A stretch of 64,000 nt of DNA, taken from the NCBI GenBank assembly GCA_031216915.1, contig CM062297.1, positions 534,772,971-534,836,970 of the forward strand, read 5' to 3'. Below, piece by piece: positions 11,101-23,290 of the stretch (within the stretch, counting starts at the first letter, position 1; each line of letters begins with the position of its first letter). Below the pieces are notes generated by a model. The model saw only the letters and a program-made list of their open reading frames with translations. It was not told the origin of the DNA and did not search any database. The translations under genes and the position numbers were made by a program. Source of the stretch: Pictodentalium vernedei (lineage: Eukaryota; Mollusca; Scaphopoda; Dentaliida; Dentaliidae).

Positions 11101-13200
11101 CAACACACTTCAGCAGACTGGGGTAAGCGAGGCTGTTCCGCTTCTAAGAAAGCATCAAGAGAATATCTCGCGAAGGAGATAACCCTCTTATATTTACTAG
11201 GGAGGTCGTCATTATAGCGATTCGGGAAAGGGGCATACGTCTGATCAAGCTATGGATCAGACCCCCCTAGGCTGTCGATTAACGGAAGGTATCCATGAGA
11301 GACTGGAAGTTAATCACGGAAGTTCCTGTCATAGAGAGTCTCTACAAGTAAAGGTAAAACTCTCTTATTGGAGGGAACTATTGAGATCGACAAGCTGCTT
11401 CGTAGGGAGAACGTAGTTTCTCCTTCCGTAAGCTTCGTAAACGTACAGGTGATGGATATGACCTCTATTGTTTATCAGTGGACGGAAGGTTATCAACTTT
11501 ACAAGAACTGGACGTTAATATCGGAAGTTCCTTCAAAGAGAGTCGCTCCTAATGGAGGTTAAGGCTCTCTTATTAAGGGAACAATTGAGGTCTTCGAGAA
11601 TAGATTTTGGTAAATCCACTTGGTGGTAGGTTATCAGCCTCGCAATAATGTTGATAATATTGTGGAAGATCAGTGCATGAGAATAGTCTTGGCAGGCCGG
11701 CAGCTATCAGCCCGAGCAAGATCCACTTACAAGAAATACTTGTGGGACAATCTTCTAAGAGAGGCGTTCCTTTGGGAGGTCCAATCTCTTACTGAAGAAA
11801 AGCATTAGATGTCGTCAAAATTATTCTCCAGTTTTTTATAATCACCTGTTTCTCATCCTGTATCGGGAAGGATAGTGCATAGATAGGCTGAGATATTCCT
11901 TGGCAGCAAGGCAGTTATGTCATTGTGGATGCCATGGTAGCCTTATGTACGGTTACAGCGGTCTTTTGGGAATTATAGCTGTTAGGAAAATGGCTCATCA
12001 TTCCCAAATTGCGTGACGATGAATAAGTCACTAATTACACCGAGATATCGGTCTTCACGGAGAAGAAGACTTCTAGCTACGTTAGTTAGGCTCTGACCAC
12101 TGTCTTTTAGGAATAAAACCGAAAAGAAGTACTGTGCTTTTCGGTTTGTTTTTTTCCCAGGTGTCATAGACTTAAGTCTTATTGTTTACACTATTGTAGT
12201 CTAACTAGAATTATGAGCGAGATTTTTTCAGTATTGTGCAGTGACATAACTGAATTAAAAATCTCTTGAGACTACGGGAATTTAGGGCTGTTTATTTAAC
12301 GTTTTTTCATTCCCTACCTTGTGGGATGATAGTTGTAAGTCTCCAGTCAGTGAGCCTTCAGAGTCGCAGCTTACAACAATATATCTGTCTTATCAGCTTT
12401 ATTGTCTTCACGAATAGGAAGACCTTTAGCTGCTTAGCTAGGATGAGTTTGTTGTCCTATAGGACATAATACCGTTTGTTAGAGGAGGTTATTCTCTTCC
12501 AACCGGGATAGTTTGGTGTGAGTTATTATGAAAATATGGTGTATTTGTTATGACTAACACAAGAACGATTCAAGTAATGCGGGTGAGGAGGGTTCGATAT
12601 GAAATTTTCATCGAATCAACCCCTCCCCACTGCCAATGTGTTAAGAGGCGATTACAGGACAGGTAGTATTTACCTTCCCGCAAGCCACATATGCATTTAA
12701 GTATTTACATGCCTTTCATGGCTTATCGATTGGCGGCTGTGTCATGTTCTATGGCGTTCTCATGGGCACATACACTTTTCAGTTGATTTGTTTCCTGTGG
12801 TTGTTCGTTACAAGTCATATACATGCATGTGATTCATTATCAATACATTGCTAGCCTTTGTGTACCAGTTTGTCTGACAAGTCAGTAAACTGGTATTCTG
12901 ATTATTACATGCGAGATTCAAGGCTCGCGTACATAATATGTGTTTATTAGGCAGACGCATTATTGTATGTTATGGACCTCAGAAAAAAATAATGTATTTT
13001 GGGGCTGTCCGTGACGAGTCTGTTAATCATAGCTCGATCCATTTCTAAATCCAGGTTATATAGTTTCAGTACACTTTTGACATGGAAATCGAATGGAGAT
13101 TTCTATATATTCCAGTACATGTATTTTCGTACGTTGGGAGTATTATTTATTGGAATTAATTGTACGCCTGAACGTGGTCGCTATCGTGTTGGTTGGTATC
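11101..13200. other. Decayed DIRS body, mostly unrecognisable
   Basis: 11101-11860 retains weak similarity to the gag-RT junction and RT start of copy C (43690-44230), including an internal duplication of roughly 240 bp near 11280-11620. From about 11870 to 13200 I recognise no domain. It is probably further DIRS relic up to the LTR element boundary. No RNA or host gene is seen. Confidence 0.45.
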
Positions 13201-14178
13201 CTGTATAGTATTATCAGGACACAATAAGAGAAAGGTTGACACAACATCCTGGTAAATGAGCAATTCATTTTTAGCTCAACTTTGGCTAAGCCAAATTTGA
13301 GCTTATGCCATGGCCCGTCATCCGTCTGTCCGTCTGTCCATCAACAATTGGATACGGCTCGGGCTAGAGGACGTATTTATGAACCGATCTTTACGAAACT
13401 CCTTGAGTACCTTTGTTATGACCGTGGGACGAGAACGAGTGTTTTTGGGTGCGGTTCCGAAATTCAAGATGGCTGCCAGCTGCCATTTTGTACCGACGAT
13501 GCAGAAATCTGTTTTTTGTACAGAACTTCCATATGAATGCTCTGATTTGAATAATTTTTTGTATGAATGTTTAGTACCATGGGATACATCACAAATAATA
13601 CAGGTTTTTTTCTCGTGCGTAAATTATGCAAATTAGACTAACTTTGATGTTTTTTGGTGTTACTTTCAGCACTGTAAGTGCAAATGCCAATACGGCTCGG
13701 GCTAGAGGCCGTATTTACGAACCGATCTTTACGAAACTCCTTGGGAACCTTTGTTATCACCCTGGGAAGAGAACGAGTGTTTTTGGGTACGGTCCGAAAT
13801 TCAAGATGGCCGATGGCAGCCATTTTGTACAAAATTTGGTGCAATCAGATTTTTGCACAGAACTTCCATATGAAAGCGCTGATTTGAATAATTTTTTGTG
13901 TGAATGTTTAGTACCATGGGATACATTACATATAATATGGGTTTTTTTCTTGTGCAGAAATTATGCAAATTAGATGAACTTTTTTTTTTCAGTGCTACTT
14001 ACACGCAGTAAGTACACATGTCAATATGGCTCGGGCTAGAGTCTGTATTTATGAACCGATCTTCACGAAACGTCTTGGGTACCTTTGTTATCACTTTGGG
14101 ATGAGAACGAGTGTTTCTGGGTGTGGTCCAAAATTCAAGATGGCTGCCAATGGCCATTTTGTAACGAAATTAGGTCTA

Positions 14179-15300
14179 CCGTATATGTCCGTGTATAAGT
14201 CGCCCCCATGTATAAGTCGCACCCTACTTTTCATACAAAATATCCCCCTTGTGCCTATAACCCTTGTATAAGTCGCACCCCCGATTTGGGTTGAAAAATG
14301 TTAAAACAATTCCGTAAATTTGGCTAAAGGACTGGAAGTCTTGTGTACTGAACAGGGAGGTTTGATGACTGATTACAGTATATTTATAAATTATATTTGT
14401 TTGTATACTTCATTGATACATTCAATGTGTCGTATTTATTAAAAGATATATGTCAACTGTGTTTGTTATTACTCGTGTATCGTATTTATTAAAAGATATA
14501 TGTCAACTGTGTTTGTTATTACTCACGCCGGTAAAAGAAGGAATGCTCCGGTGCATGTGTTCAGGTAAGAACGAGGTAAGTTGAATTCAAATGGTAAATC
14601 CAAATGTAAAACTACAAAGAAAAAGGCTTTATTCCCATGCCATTTAAACGAATTGCACGTGCGAACAAATAGGTCATGAAAGGGAAGTAACTGCATGATT
14701 CTTGTTAATCTTCTTCAAAGGGAATTCCCCTTAAAAACGCACGTGGTGTGGTGTGTAAACAATTTGATTGCCTTGCGAATTTCGTAAATAACTCATACCA
14801 ATATCCAAAATATGTTGAGATATACAACAATGGAATATTTTATTGTGAATTATTACTGGAGATGTTGAAGACATGAACAGGTACCGTAATTATTTTGAAG
14901 GAAATTAATTGCATGTGGTTTCGAATTTTTGATTGTTCACCACCCCTCCACTCACTGGGTCACCGAGAAAAAAAAAATCAACAAGAACACATTGGGTATA
15001 ATCTCCTATTTTTATTTTATTTTTTTTTATATTTATTTTTTTTTTAAATTTTATTTTGTGATCAAGTTAATGCACAACACAGAAATAAGAAATAAAGAGG
15101 TGAAATAAAATAAACAAATTTTCAAAGCAGGTGAATCGCCGTGATACAAACCGTCGACATGGGCCGATCTGGTGTCCGTTCAGTCCTCATATCACTGTTG
15201 AAAACTTGCTGAAAAATAATTACCTTTGTATAAGTCGCACCCCAATTTTGGTCCCGTTTTTCCAAGCAAAAAGATGCGACTTATACACGGACATATATGG
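14179..15300. mobile_element. Non-autonomous DNA transposon with TA target duplication
   Basis: A 1122-bp insert has terminal inverted repeats starting CCGTATATGTCCGTGTATAA (left) and, read inward, CCATATATGTCCGTGTATAA (right); they match over about 25 bases with one mismatch. TA flanks both sides and uninterrupted H1 units show one TA there. Copies of TATAAGTCGCACC recur inside near both ends. There is no transposase. Target and termini suggest the Tc1/mariner-pogo assemblage. Confidence 0.75.
14429..14525. repeat. 50-bp tandem duplication
   Basis: Two adjacent copies with period 50 (CGTATTTATTAAAAGATATA at 14431 and 14481), nearly identical, inside the TA-target transposon. Confidence 0.85.
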
Positions 15301-16014
15301 TAATTAGTTTTTTGTACACAACTTCTATACGGCTCAGGCTAGAGGCTGTATTTATGAACCGATCTTTACGAAACTTCTTGGGTACCTTTGTTATCACCGT
15401 GGGATGAGAACGAGTGTTTTGGGGTGTGGTCTGAAATTCAAGATGGCCACCAGCAGCCATTTTGTACCAAAATTAGTGCAATCAGTCTTTTGTACAGAAC
15501 TTCTGTATGAAAGTTCTGATTTGAATAAATTTTTGTATGAATGTTTAGTAACATGGAATACATCACATATAGTACAGGTTTTTTTCTCGTGCAGAAATTA
15601 TGCAAATTAGGTGAACTTTGATTTATTCAGTGCTACTTGTACACTGTAAGTGCACATGTCAATACAGCTCGGGCTGGAGGTTATATTTATGAACCGATCT
15701 TCACAAAACTTCTTGGGTACCTTTGTTATCACCTTAGGACGAAAACAAGTGTTTCTGGGTGCGGTCCAAAATTCAAGATGGCTGCCAGTGGCCATTTTGT
15801 ACCGAAATTAGGTCCAATCAGTTTTTTGTCACAACTTCTACACAGCTCATATTTGTGAACTGATTTTCACGAAACTTTTTGGGTACCTTTGTTTTCACCT
15901 TGGGACAGGAATGAGTGTGTTTTGGGGTGCCTTTGTTATCACTGTGCTATGAGAACAAATATTTTGGGGTTCAGTCAGACCCACTCTGGGACTCAAAGAT
16001 TTTTAGCTCAACTT

Positions 16015-17605
16015 CACAAAGTCAAGCTGAGCTATTGCCATCACTTCTCGTCCGTCGGCGTACATATGTACGTACGTACGTACGTATGTACGTACGTACG
16101 TTAGTATGTTAGTACGTACGTCCACAATTTCCTTTGGCACACCTCACAGGTCGCATTTATGATCAGATTACTTTGAAACTTGGCATGCTTGTTTGGGGTG
16201 ACCTCTAGATGGGAGCTATCGATTTTCTTCAATTTCCGTCAAAAAATGTTGCCGCGGCCAACGTTCTTAGAACTTAGTTTAGTCAAACCACAATATTTCC
16301 CTTTGGCACACCCTACAGGACACATTTATGATCAGATTGCTTTGAAACCTGGTATGCTTATTTAGGGTGACCTCTAGATGGGAGCTATCGATTTTCTTCA
16401 ATTTCCGGCAAAAAATGTTGCCACGGCCAACGTTCGTAGAACTTAGTTTAGTCAGACCTCAATATTTCCCTTTGGCACACCCTACAGGACACATTTATGA
16501 TCAGATTGCTTTGAAACCTGGTATGCTTGTTTGGGGAGACCTGTAGATGGGTGCTATCGATTTTCTTCAATTTCTGTCAAAAAATGTTGCCGCGGCCAAC
16601 GTTCTTAGAACTTAGTTTAGTCAGAAGACTCAATATTTCCCTTTGGCACACCCTACAGGGTACATTTATGATCGGATTGCTTTGAAACCTGGCATGCTTG
16701 TTTGGGGTGACCTCTAGATGGGAGCTATCGATTTTCTTCAATTTCCGTCAAAAAATGTTGCCGCGGCCAACGTTCTTAGAACTTACTTTAGTCAAACCAC
16801 AATATTTCCCTTTGGCACACCCTACAGGGCACATTTATGACTTGATTGCTTTGGAACCCGGTATGCTTATTTAGGGTGACCTCTAGATGGGAGCTATCGA
16901 TTTTCTTCAATTTCCGGCAAAAAATGTTGCCACGGCCAACGTTTGTAGAACTTAGTTTAGTCAGACCTCAATATTTTCCTTTGGCACACCCTACAGGGCC
17001 CATTTATGATTTGATTGCTTTGAAACCTGGTATGCTTGTTTGGGAGACCTCTAGATGAGAGCTATCGATTTTCTTGAATTTCCGTCAAAAAATGTTGCCG
17101 CGGCCAATGTTCTTAGAACTTAGTTTAGTCAGAAGACTCAATATTTCCCTTTGGCACACCCTACAGGGCACATTTATGATCGGATTGCTTTGAAACCTTT
17201 CATGCTTGTTTGGGGTGACCTCTAGATGGGAGCTATCGATTTTTTTTAATTTCCATCAAAAAATGTTGCCGCAGCCAACATTCTTAGAACTTAGTTTAGT
17301 CAGACCACAATATTTCCCTTTGGCTCACCCTACAGGGCAGAATTTAGTCTAGTCAGACCACAATATTTCCCTATGGCTCACCCTACAGGGCACATTTATG
17401 ATCGGATTGCTTTGAAACCTGGCATGCTTGTTTGGGGAGGCCTCTAGATGGGAGCTATCGATTTTCTTCGGTTTCTGTCAAAAAATGTTGCCACTGGCAA
17501 AAAAAATGACATTGGTACCAATGATCTTCAATTTTGCCATTTCATTTATAACTTACCAAGTTCAAGTTTGTCAAGTTGAGCTACAGTGTCATTGACACTT
17601 TCATT
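16015..17605 (+). mobile_element. Helentron-like element H2b nested in H1a
   Basis: This is a complete copy. The 5' hairpin AGCTCAACTTCACAAAGTC/GAGCT is followed by GCCATCACTTCTCGTCCGTC, an ACGT tract, about eight ~168-bp units (CTCTAGATGGGAGCTATCGA) and the same 3' terminus as H1 (AAGTTGAGCT, hairpin, TTCATT). The interrupted H1 sequence CAAAGATTTTT / TTCTAGTTTAGCATC is continuous in H1c at about 41140-41168. It has no coding capacity. Confidence 0.75.
16060..16122. repeat. ACGT microsatellite
   Basis: Imperfect GTAC/ACGT repeats directly after the 5' hairpin module of H2b, at the position where the other elements have CGTC repeats. Confidence 0.85.
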
Positions 17606-17825
17606 TTCTAGTTTAGCATCTGACTGTCACCCACCTTTACAATACTTTACCTTTCCATTTGTTACAGGCAACGGTCAGTATTTATGTACAGACTGTTACA
17701 ATACTTTAAATGTACCTTTGTTATCAGATCATTACCTAGATGTTTGTCATTGCTGTGTCACATACTATACATGTACATGTCTTTGTCTTGACAAGTTGAG
17801 CTACAGTGTCATTGACACTTTCATT

Positions 17826-19320
17826 AGCTCAACTTTGGCGAAGCCAAATTTGAGCTTATGCCATGGCCCGTCGTCCGTCTGTCCATCTGTCCGTCTGTCC
17901 GTCAACAATTGGATACGGCTCGGGCTAGAGGCCGTATTTATGAACCGATCTTTACGAAGCTTCTTGGGTACCTTTGTTATGACCGTGGGACGAGAACGAG
18001 TGTTTTTGGGTGCGGTCCAAAATTCAAGATGGCTGCCAGCCTCCATTTTGTACAGACGATGCAGAAATCTGTTTTTTGTACAGAACTTTCATATGAAAGC
18101 TCTGATTTGAATATTTTTTTGTGTGAATGTTTAGTACCATGGGATACATCACATATAATACAGGTTTTTTTCTCGTGCAGAAATTATGCAAATTAGATGA
18201 ACTTTGATTTTTTCAGTGCTACTAACACACAGTAAGTACACATGTCAATACGGCTCAGGCTAGAGTCTGTATTTATGAACCGATCTTCACGAAATGTCTT
18301 GGGTACCTTTGTTATTACCTTGGGACGAGAACAAATGTTTCTGGGTGCGGTCCAAAATTCAAGATGGCTGCCAGTGGCCATTTTATACCGAAATTAGGTC
18401 TAATCAGTTTTTTGTACACAACTTCTACACGGCTCAGGCTAGAGGCCGTATTTATGAACCGATCTTTATGAAACTTCTTGGGTACCTTTGTTATCACCGT
18501 GGGATGAGAACGGGTGTTTTTGGGTGTGGTCCGAAATTCAAGATAGCCACCAGCAGCCATTTTGTACCAAAATTAGTGCAATCAGTCTTTTGTACAGAAC
18601 TTCTGTACGAAAGTTCTAATTTGAATAAATTTTTGTATGAATGTTTAGTAACATGGAATACATCATATATATTACGGGGTTTTTTCTCGTGCAGAAATTA
18701 TGCAAATTAGATGAACTTTGATTTATTCAGTGCTACTTAATACACTGTAAGTGCACATGTCAATACGGCTCGGGCTAGAGGCTGTATTTATGAACCGATC
18801 TTCACAAAACTTCTTGGGTACCTTTGTTATCACCTTGGGACGAGAACGAGTGTTTCTGGGTGCTTTCCAAAATTCAAGATGGCTGCCAGTGTCCATTTTG
18901 TATCGAAATTAGGACCAATCAGTTTTTTGTCACAACTTCTATACGGCTTGTATTTATGAACTGATCTTCACGAAACTTCTTGGATACCTTTGTTTTCACC
19001 TTGGGACTGGAACGAGTGTGTTTTGGGGTGCCTTTGTTATCACTGTGCTATGAGAACAAATATTTTGGGGTTCAGTCAGATCCACTCTGGGATGCAAAGA
19101 TTTCTTTTCTAGTTTACCATCTGACTGTCACCCACCTTTACAATACTTTACCTATACATTTGTTACAGGCTACGGTCAGTATTTATGTACAGACCGTTAC
19201 AATACTTTATATGTACCTTTGTTATCAGGTCATTACCTATATGTTTGTCATTGCTGTGTCACATACTGTACATGTACATGTCTTAACAAGTTGACCTACA
19301 GTGTCATTGACACTTTCATT
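17826..19320 (+). mobile_element. Helentron-like element H1b (second of the head-to-tail pair)
   Basis: It begins AGCTCAACTTTGGC at the base after H1a's terminal TTCATT and ends in the same terminus at 19320. After it the Ty3 LTR resumes (TATTTAGTCACATGG). It has about three full and part ~335-bp units. Head-to-tail joining with no intervening base fits rolling-circle products or repeated targeting of an element end. Confidence 0.72.
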
Positions 19321-19625
19321 TATTTAGTCACATGGCTCAATTCGTTACATTTCTCTGTACAAGTACATGGATATGGAATCCTGAAAGCATGCAAAACCTG
19401 TACCACGTAACATCTGTAAATGTCCATTACACTACATCTCCTCCATTCAAACTAGAGCTCATTTATGAGGCGTTTTACTTGGATAATTTGTCTTCCAGAT
19501 CTGGTATATCTAAAAGCAGGATCCTGATGTTTGTTTTGGGTTTTCTCACTATCATTAGATGACGGGGAAAATCTGACCACTGACATGAGAATTCTCTACA
19601 TCAAAATTATTCGGACTTGATCCAT

Positions 19626-21900
19626 TTACATGAAAATCATGATCAATGTAAACCTCTGTGTCGGTGCTACTATGGTCTGGCTTATCACATGGTACCAAAC
19701 CTTTACAGTTTCTCCTAATTTTCTCCAAATTTTCCCATTGGGTGTCTGAATGATGAATGAACATGGTGTATGGGTCTTTCCAACCACCACCCCATTCCTC
19801 GACAGATCTTTAACATACACATTATCTCCCTGCGACAGTGCTCTCTGTCTGCAACTGTTATGATGCTGGTCAAAATTTTTCTTCAATTTAGTTTGGTCTT
19901 TTGATTCACATTTCTGCATTTTGGTAAGACTCAGCCACTTTGGGCGCAATTCTGACCAAAGCACTGGCAATGTGGATCTTATTTTTGTACCCAAAAGCAG
20001 TTCAGCTGGGCTAACACCATTCTGTAATGGCGTTGTTCTATAAACTAATAACGCCTGGTATGGGTCATTAGATTTATACAAAAGATCTTTTACAGTCTTG
20101 ACAGCCCTTTCAGCCTCCCCATTACATTGTGGGTATTTGGGGCTACTGGTAATGTGCATGAAACTACACATTTTTGAAAACTGGACAAACTCTTGACTGG
20201 AGGATTGTGGACCATTGTTTGACCTCAATACTTCTGGAATGCCATGTCTGGCAAATATAGATTTAAGGTGCTCAATTGTATGATGAGAGGACATATGTTC
20301 AAACTTAGCTACTTCAATAAATCTAGAAAAGTAATAAGTCACTGGAATGTAGTTCGATCCCTTGAAGGAAAACAGGTCACTGCCTACAATTCACCACGGT
20401 CACTGTGGCAAACTGGAAGGTATCAGGGGCTCTGCACTATTAATTCTCCTTTGTGCACATGTGGAGCACCGACTGACCATTTCTTCGATCTGCTGGCTTA
20501 CTCCTGGCCACCAAACGGAACATTTTGCCCTCTCCCTACACTTAACGATACCCTGGTGAGCAGTGTGAGTTTTCTCAAGTATAGAACTTCTTAATTTCTG
20601 AGGTATATACGTATAAACACCATTTAGCAAAAGATCTTCATGCACAGTTAATGTACCCCTATGAGGATAGAATTTTTTCAAAATCCCTTTTACTTTTGAA
20701 GGATGGGGTCAGCCTGACTGACAGAAATCTTTTACCTTTACACAGATTTCATCTGCTTCCTGAGCTTCGCGAATCTCATTGACACGCGAATCTGAAGCGG
20801 GTAATGCTTCAATTACCATGTTTACATAGCATTGTGAATTTTCCTCTAAAAGTCTATCTGATTCATTTCCAACTGTCTGTGAAGGTACACGCGAAAGTGC
20901 GTCTGCTATTATTAATTCCTTGCCCCAGGTTTGTGAGTTATAGTATACCTATACCTCATCAACCTCAATCTGAATCGTTGAATTCTGGGCTGTAATTCCG
21001 CTATAGCTTTGGAACTAAGTAAGGGAACTAGCGGCTTATTGTCAGTGAAAATATGGAAATGCAACCCAACTAAATAATCTGAAAATTTCTCCCATGCCCA
21101 TGTAACAGCTAAGGCTTCTTTCTGTATTGAGGCACATCCCTGCTCGGCCTCTGATAGTGATCGAGAGGCAAAGAATACTGGTTGCCAGTCACCATTTCCC
21201 TGTTTTTGCTGAAGAACAGCCCCCATCTCAAAGCATTTGGAAGCATTTGTACAAACACTTGTTTCACTATTGAGATTGTTCAGTGCTAAAACACGGGGAG
21301 AGCATAACTCTAGCTTTATATTTTCAAATGAAGACTCCTGAGCTTCAGACCAAGTCCACATGTTTTTCTTATTTAATAACTCTCTGATGGGAAGTGACAT
21401 GGTTGCAAGATTTGGAGAAAATTTGCCCAATTGGTTTACAAGACCCCAAAATCGTCGAACATCTGACACATTACTGGGAGTTGCAATTTCCCTAATAGCG
21501 TGAACCTTTTCTGAGTCAGCCAAAATACCTTCCTTGCTAATGATATGCCCCAGAAATTTTATTTTATCTTTCGAAAATTCTCAGTATTTAATGTAAATCC
21601 AGCTTTGGCACATTTGTCCAAAGCTAGTTTGAGTCTTTTATCATGCTCATCTTCATCTTTTCCAAAGATATGTATGTCGTCCATGTGACAAAGAACTCCT
21701 GGTAATCCTTCTAATATCTGGGACATGCGCCTATGCTCAGGGGCTGAACAGATCCCAAAAGGGACTCGGTGAAAAATATATCTCCCGAAGGGAGTTATAA
21801 AAGTGGTCAACCGTTTAGATTCTGGACTCAACAGAATATGATAGAATCCACAATTCGCATCCAGCTTTGTGAAAATGCCGTTCTGACATTTCCAAGGGGA
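19626..21900 (-). pseudogene. Ty3-type pol relic: RT, RNase H, integrase
   Basis: On the - strand the order is RT palm (about 21559-21900; the catalytic region reads HMDDIHIFGKDEDEH), RT connection and RNase H (20912-21523; EALAVTWAWEKFSDY and FTDNKPL), integrase zinc-binding domain (20400-20681; H-H-C-C pattern ending CSTCAQRR), then integrase core (19626-20342; KYPQCNGEAERAVKTVK). This is the order of Ty3 pol. It resembles the K02A2.6-like group seen in invertebrates. It is a fossil with several breaks. Confidence 0.85.
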
Positions 21901-21974
21901 GATAATCTAACTTATACATTTTAATGCACCAAAAAGGCTACAACTGAGGCGCGGGGGGTATCACTTTGTGAGCT

Positions 21975-22163
21975 TGCTCTAGTTATTATCAGAACACAAT
22001 AAGAGAAAGGTTGACACAACATCCTGGTAAACGAACAATTCATTTTTTATTTAGTCACATGGGTCAATTCATTACTCTCCTCTATACAAGCACATGGATA
22101 CGGAATCCTGAAAGCATGCAAAACCTGTACCACGTAACATCTGTAAATGTCCATTACACTACA
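21975..22163 (-). repeat. LTR of the Ty3-type element (undisrupted copy)
   Basis: This copy is about 90% like the split left LTR. It shows the empty site CATTTTTTATTTAG that is interrupted by H1a/H1b in the left LTR. No target duplication is obvious at the outer edges. Confidence 0.7.
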
Positions 22164-22914
22164 GTCGCCTGTGGATTGCCTTGGAAGCGTGTTTACTCTC
22201 CAGAGACCATTCATTGATATTCTTTTGGACAAGTGTATTTTGTATATATTTATCACCAGTTTTTTTTTACCTATCTTCGTATGCCAACTCCGGTATTCGT
22301 TAAGAAGTGCGCAATTAATTACCGGGATCAGTGCTATAGCCTCAGCTTCTGAAGTGGTGTTAAGCACCTATTTTATTAATAATAATTAATATCTGGGTGC
22401 CTGTTCGACGAATATATATTGTTAATTGGTACCGCTTTTACTGATTCCAGAGCGCTCCCCTCTTTGTTTTTGAAGAAGATTCCTTCAAAAAAGGGGGGGG
22501 GGATTTCTTAAAATGTCCTCCGGCTTGATAGCGTGTCACTATGAGTGAACTGTTTTGTCTGTAGATTATATCGAATCCTGGATACAGCTTGTTTTATTAT
22601 TGTATTTGGCGTGGTTTGTGGGGGTTAACCTCTCATTCTCGAATACGCCATCCTAATTTATGGGGCTTAGTCCGAACTAGCCTTTAAAATTGGGAACTTG
22701 TTACACCCAATTAGCATAATCATTCATGCTAAGAATAAGGAATTACTGGAATTTGACTCCTTATTTATGATATGTTTTCTCTATTATTGTATAGAGATAC
22801 ATACATGTAATTCCTTTTAAATTTAATTTTCCTTTCACCTTTGATTGCAGGCTTAGGAACTATGTTGGTCTGCTAATTCTGAAGTCCTAGGCCCTTCGCC
22901 TTTTTACGATTCAG

Positions 22915-23290
22915 CTCGTCTGGGCCATTGGTTTATAGTATAAAAATATGAAAATTTAAAGTAATTTGTATATTTTTTTATACTAACCAATGGCCCAGAC
23001 AGGTATGGCCCTCCCATGAGTGGGCACTCATACTTCCCCGCTGAGTTATTATGTAGTAAACTCATCTACAAAGAATAATGTTGGCGCCAGTTTTGGTCAC
23101 TTCCTGATGGCTGTGCATGTGCGGAGAGTAAAAGTATGGAGGACCAGATAGGACTTTAATTTTCGGTTTTGCAAGCAAATTTTGGGGAGTTCAAAATTTG
23201 TGTTTGGCCCTTAAGAACATTTAGTTTGCACCAGCTAGTCTGGGCCATTGGTAAGTATAAAAAATATACAAATTACTTTAAATTTTTCAT
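22915..23290. repeat. Internal complementary region and right terminal repeat of DIRS copy E
   Basis: GTCTGGGCCATTGG and its inverse CCAATGGCCCAGAC bracket an A/T-rich core at 22919-22998. The right terminal repeat runs to CAT at 23290. The pattern is that of copy C (54436-54511), placing E in the same subfamily. Confidence 0.7.

Larger units (their letters stand above)
13273..17825 (+). mobile_element. Helentron-like element H1a (first of a head-to-tail pair)
   Basis: It starts with the hairpin AGCTCAACTTTGGC.../GCCAAATTTGAGCT and a GTCCGTCTGTCC tract. The core has ~335-bp units with landmarks CGGCTCGGGCTAGAG and AATTCAAGATGGC. It ends AAGTTGAGCT, hairpin AGTGTCATTGACACT, TTCATT. Nested inside are a TA-target transposon (14179-15300) and element H2b (16015-17605). 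It lies in the left LTR of the Ty3 element, between T and T, and the next base starts H1b. Confidence 0.72.
13202..22163 (-). mobile_element. Ty3-type LTR retroelement fossil
   Basis: Two direct repeats of about 188 bp bound it. The left one (13202-13272 plus 19321-19436) is split by Helentron-like insertions; the right one is 21975-22163. Read on the - strand, the repeat begins TGTAGTGTAATGG and is preceded by a purine tract (GGAGGAGA), as expected for a polypurine tract. The internal part, only ~2.5 kb, keeps RT palm, RNase H and integrase domains; gag and protease were not recognised. It is broken, with several interruptions, and sits inside DIRS copy E. Confidence 0.75.
8290..23290 (+). 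mobile_element. DIRS-type retroelement copy E (decayed, split by insertions)
   Basis: The leader at 8290-8640 aligns with the leader of copy C (near 31916). The body continues through gag and early RT remnants to about 12990. A Ty3-type LTR element (13202-22163) interrupts it. The 3' untranslated part, internal complementary region and right terminal repeat follow at 22164-23290, ending in CAT as in copy C. The left terminal repeat is not in the window. It is heavily broken, with dozens of changes, and older than A and B. Confidence 0.7.

Noticed and set aside
19315-19440. Sequence similar to 22040-22163 considered as a separate dispersed repeat
   Set aside because: Explained as the second half of the split left LTR of the Ty3-type element.
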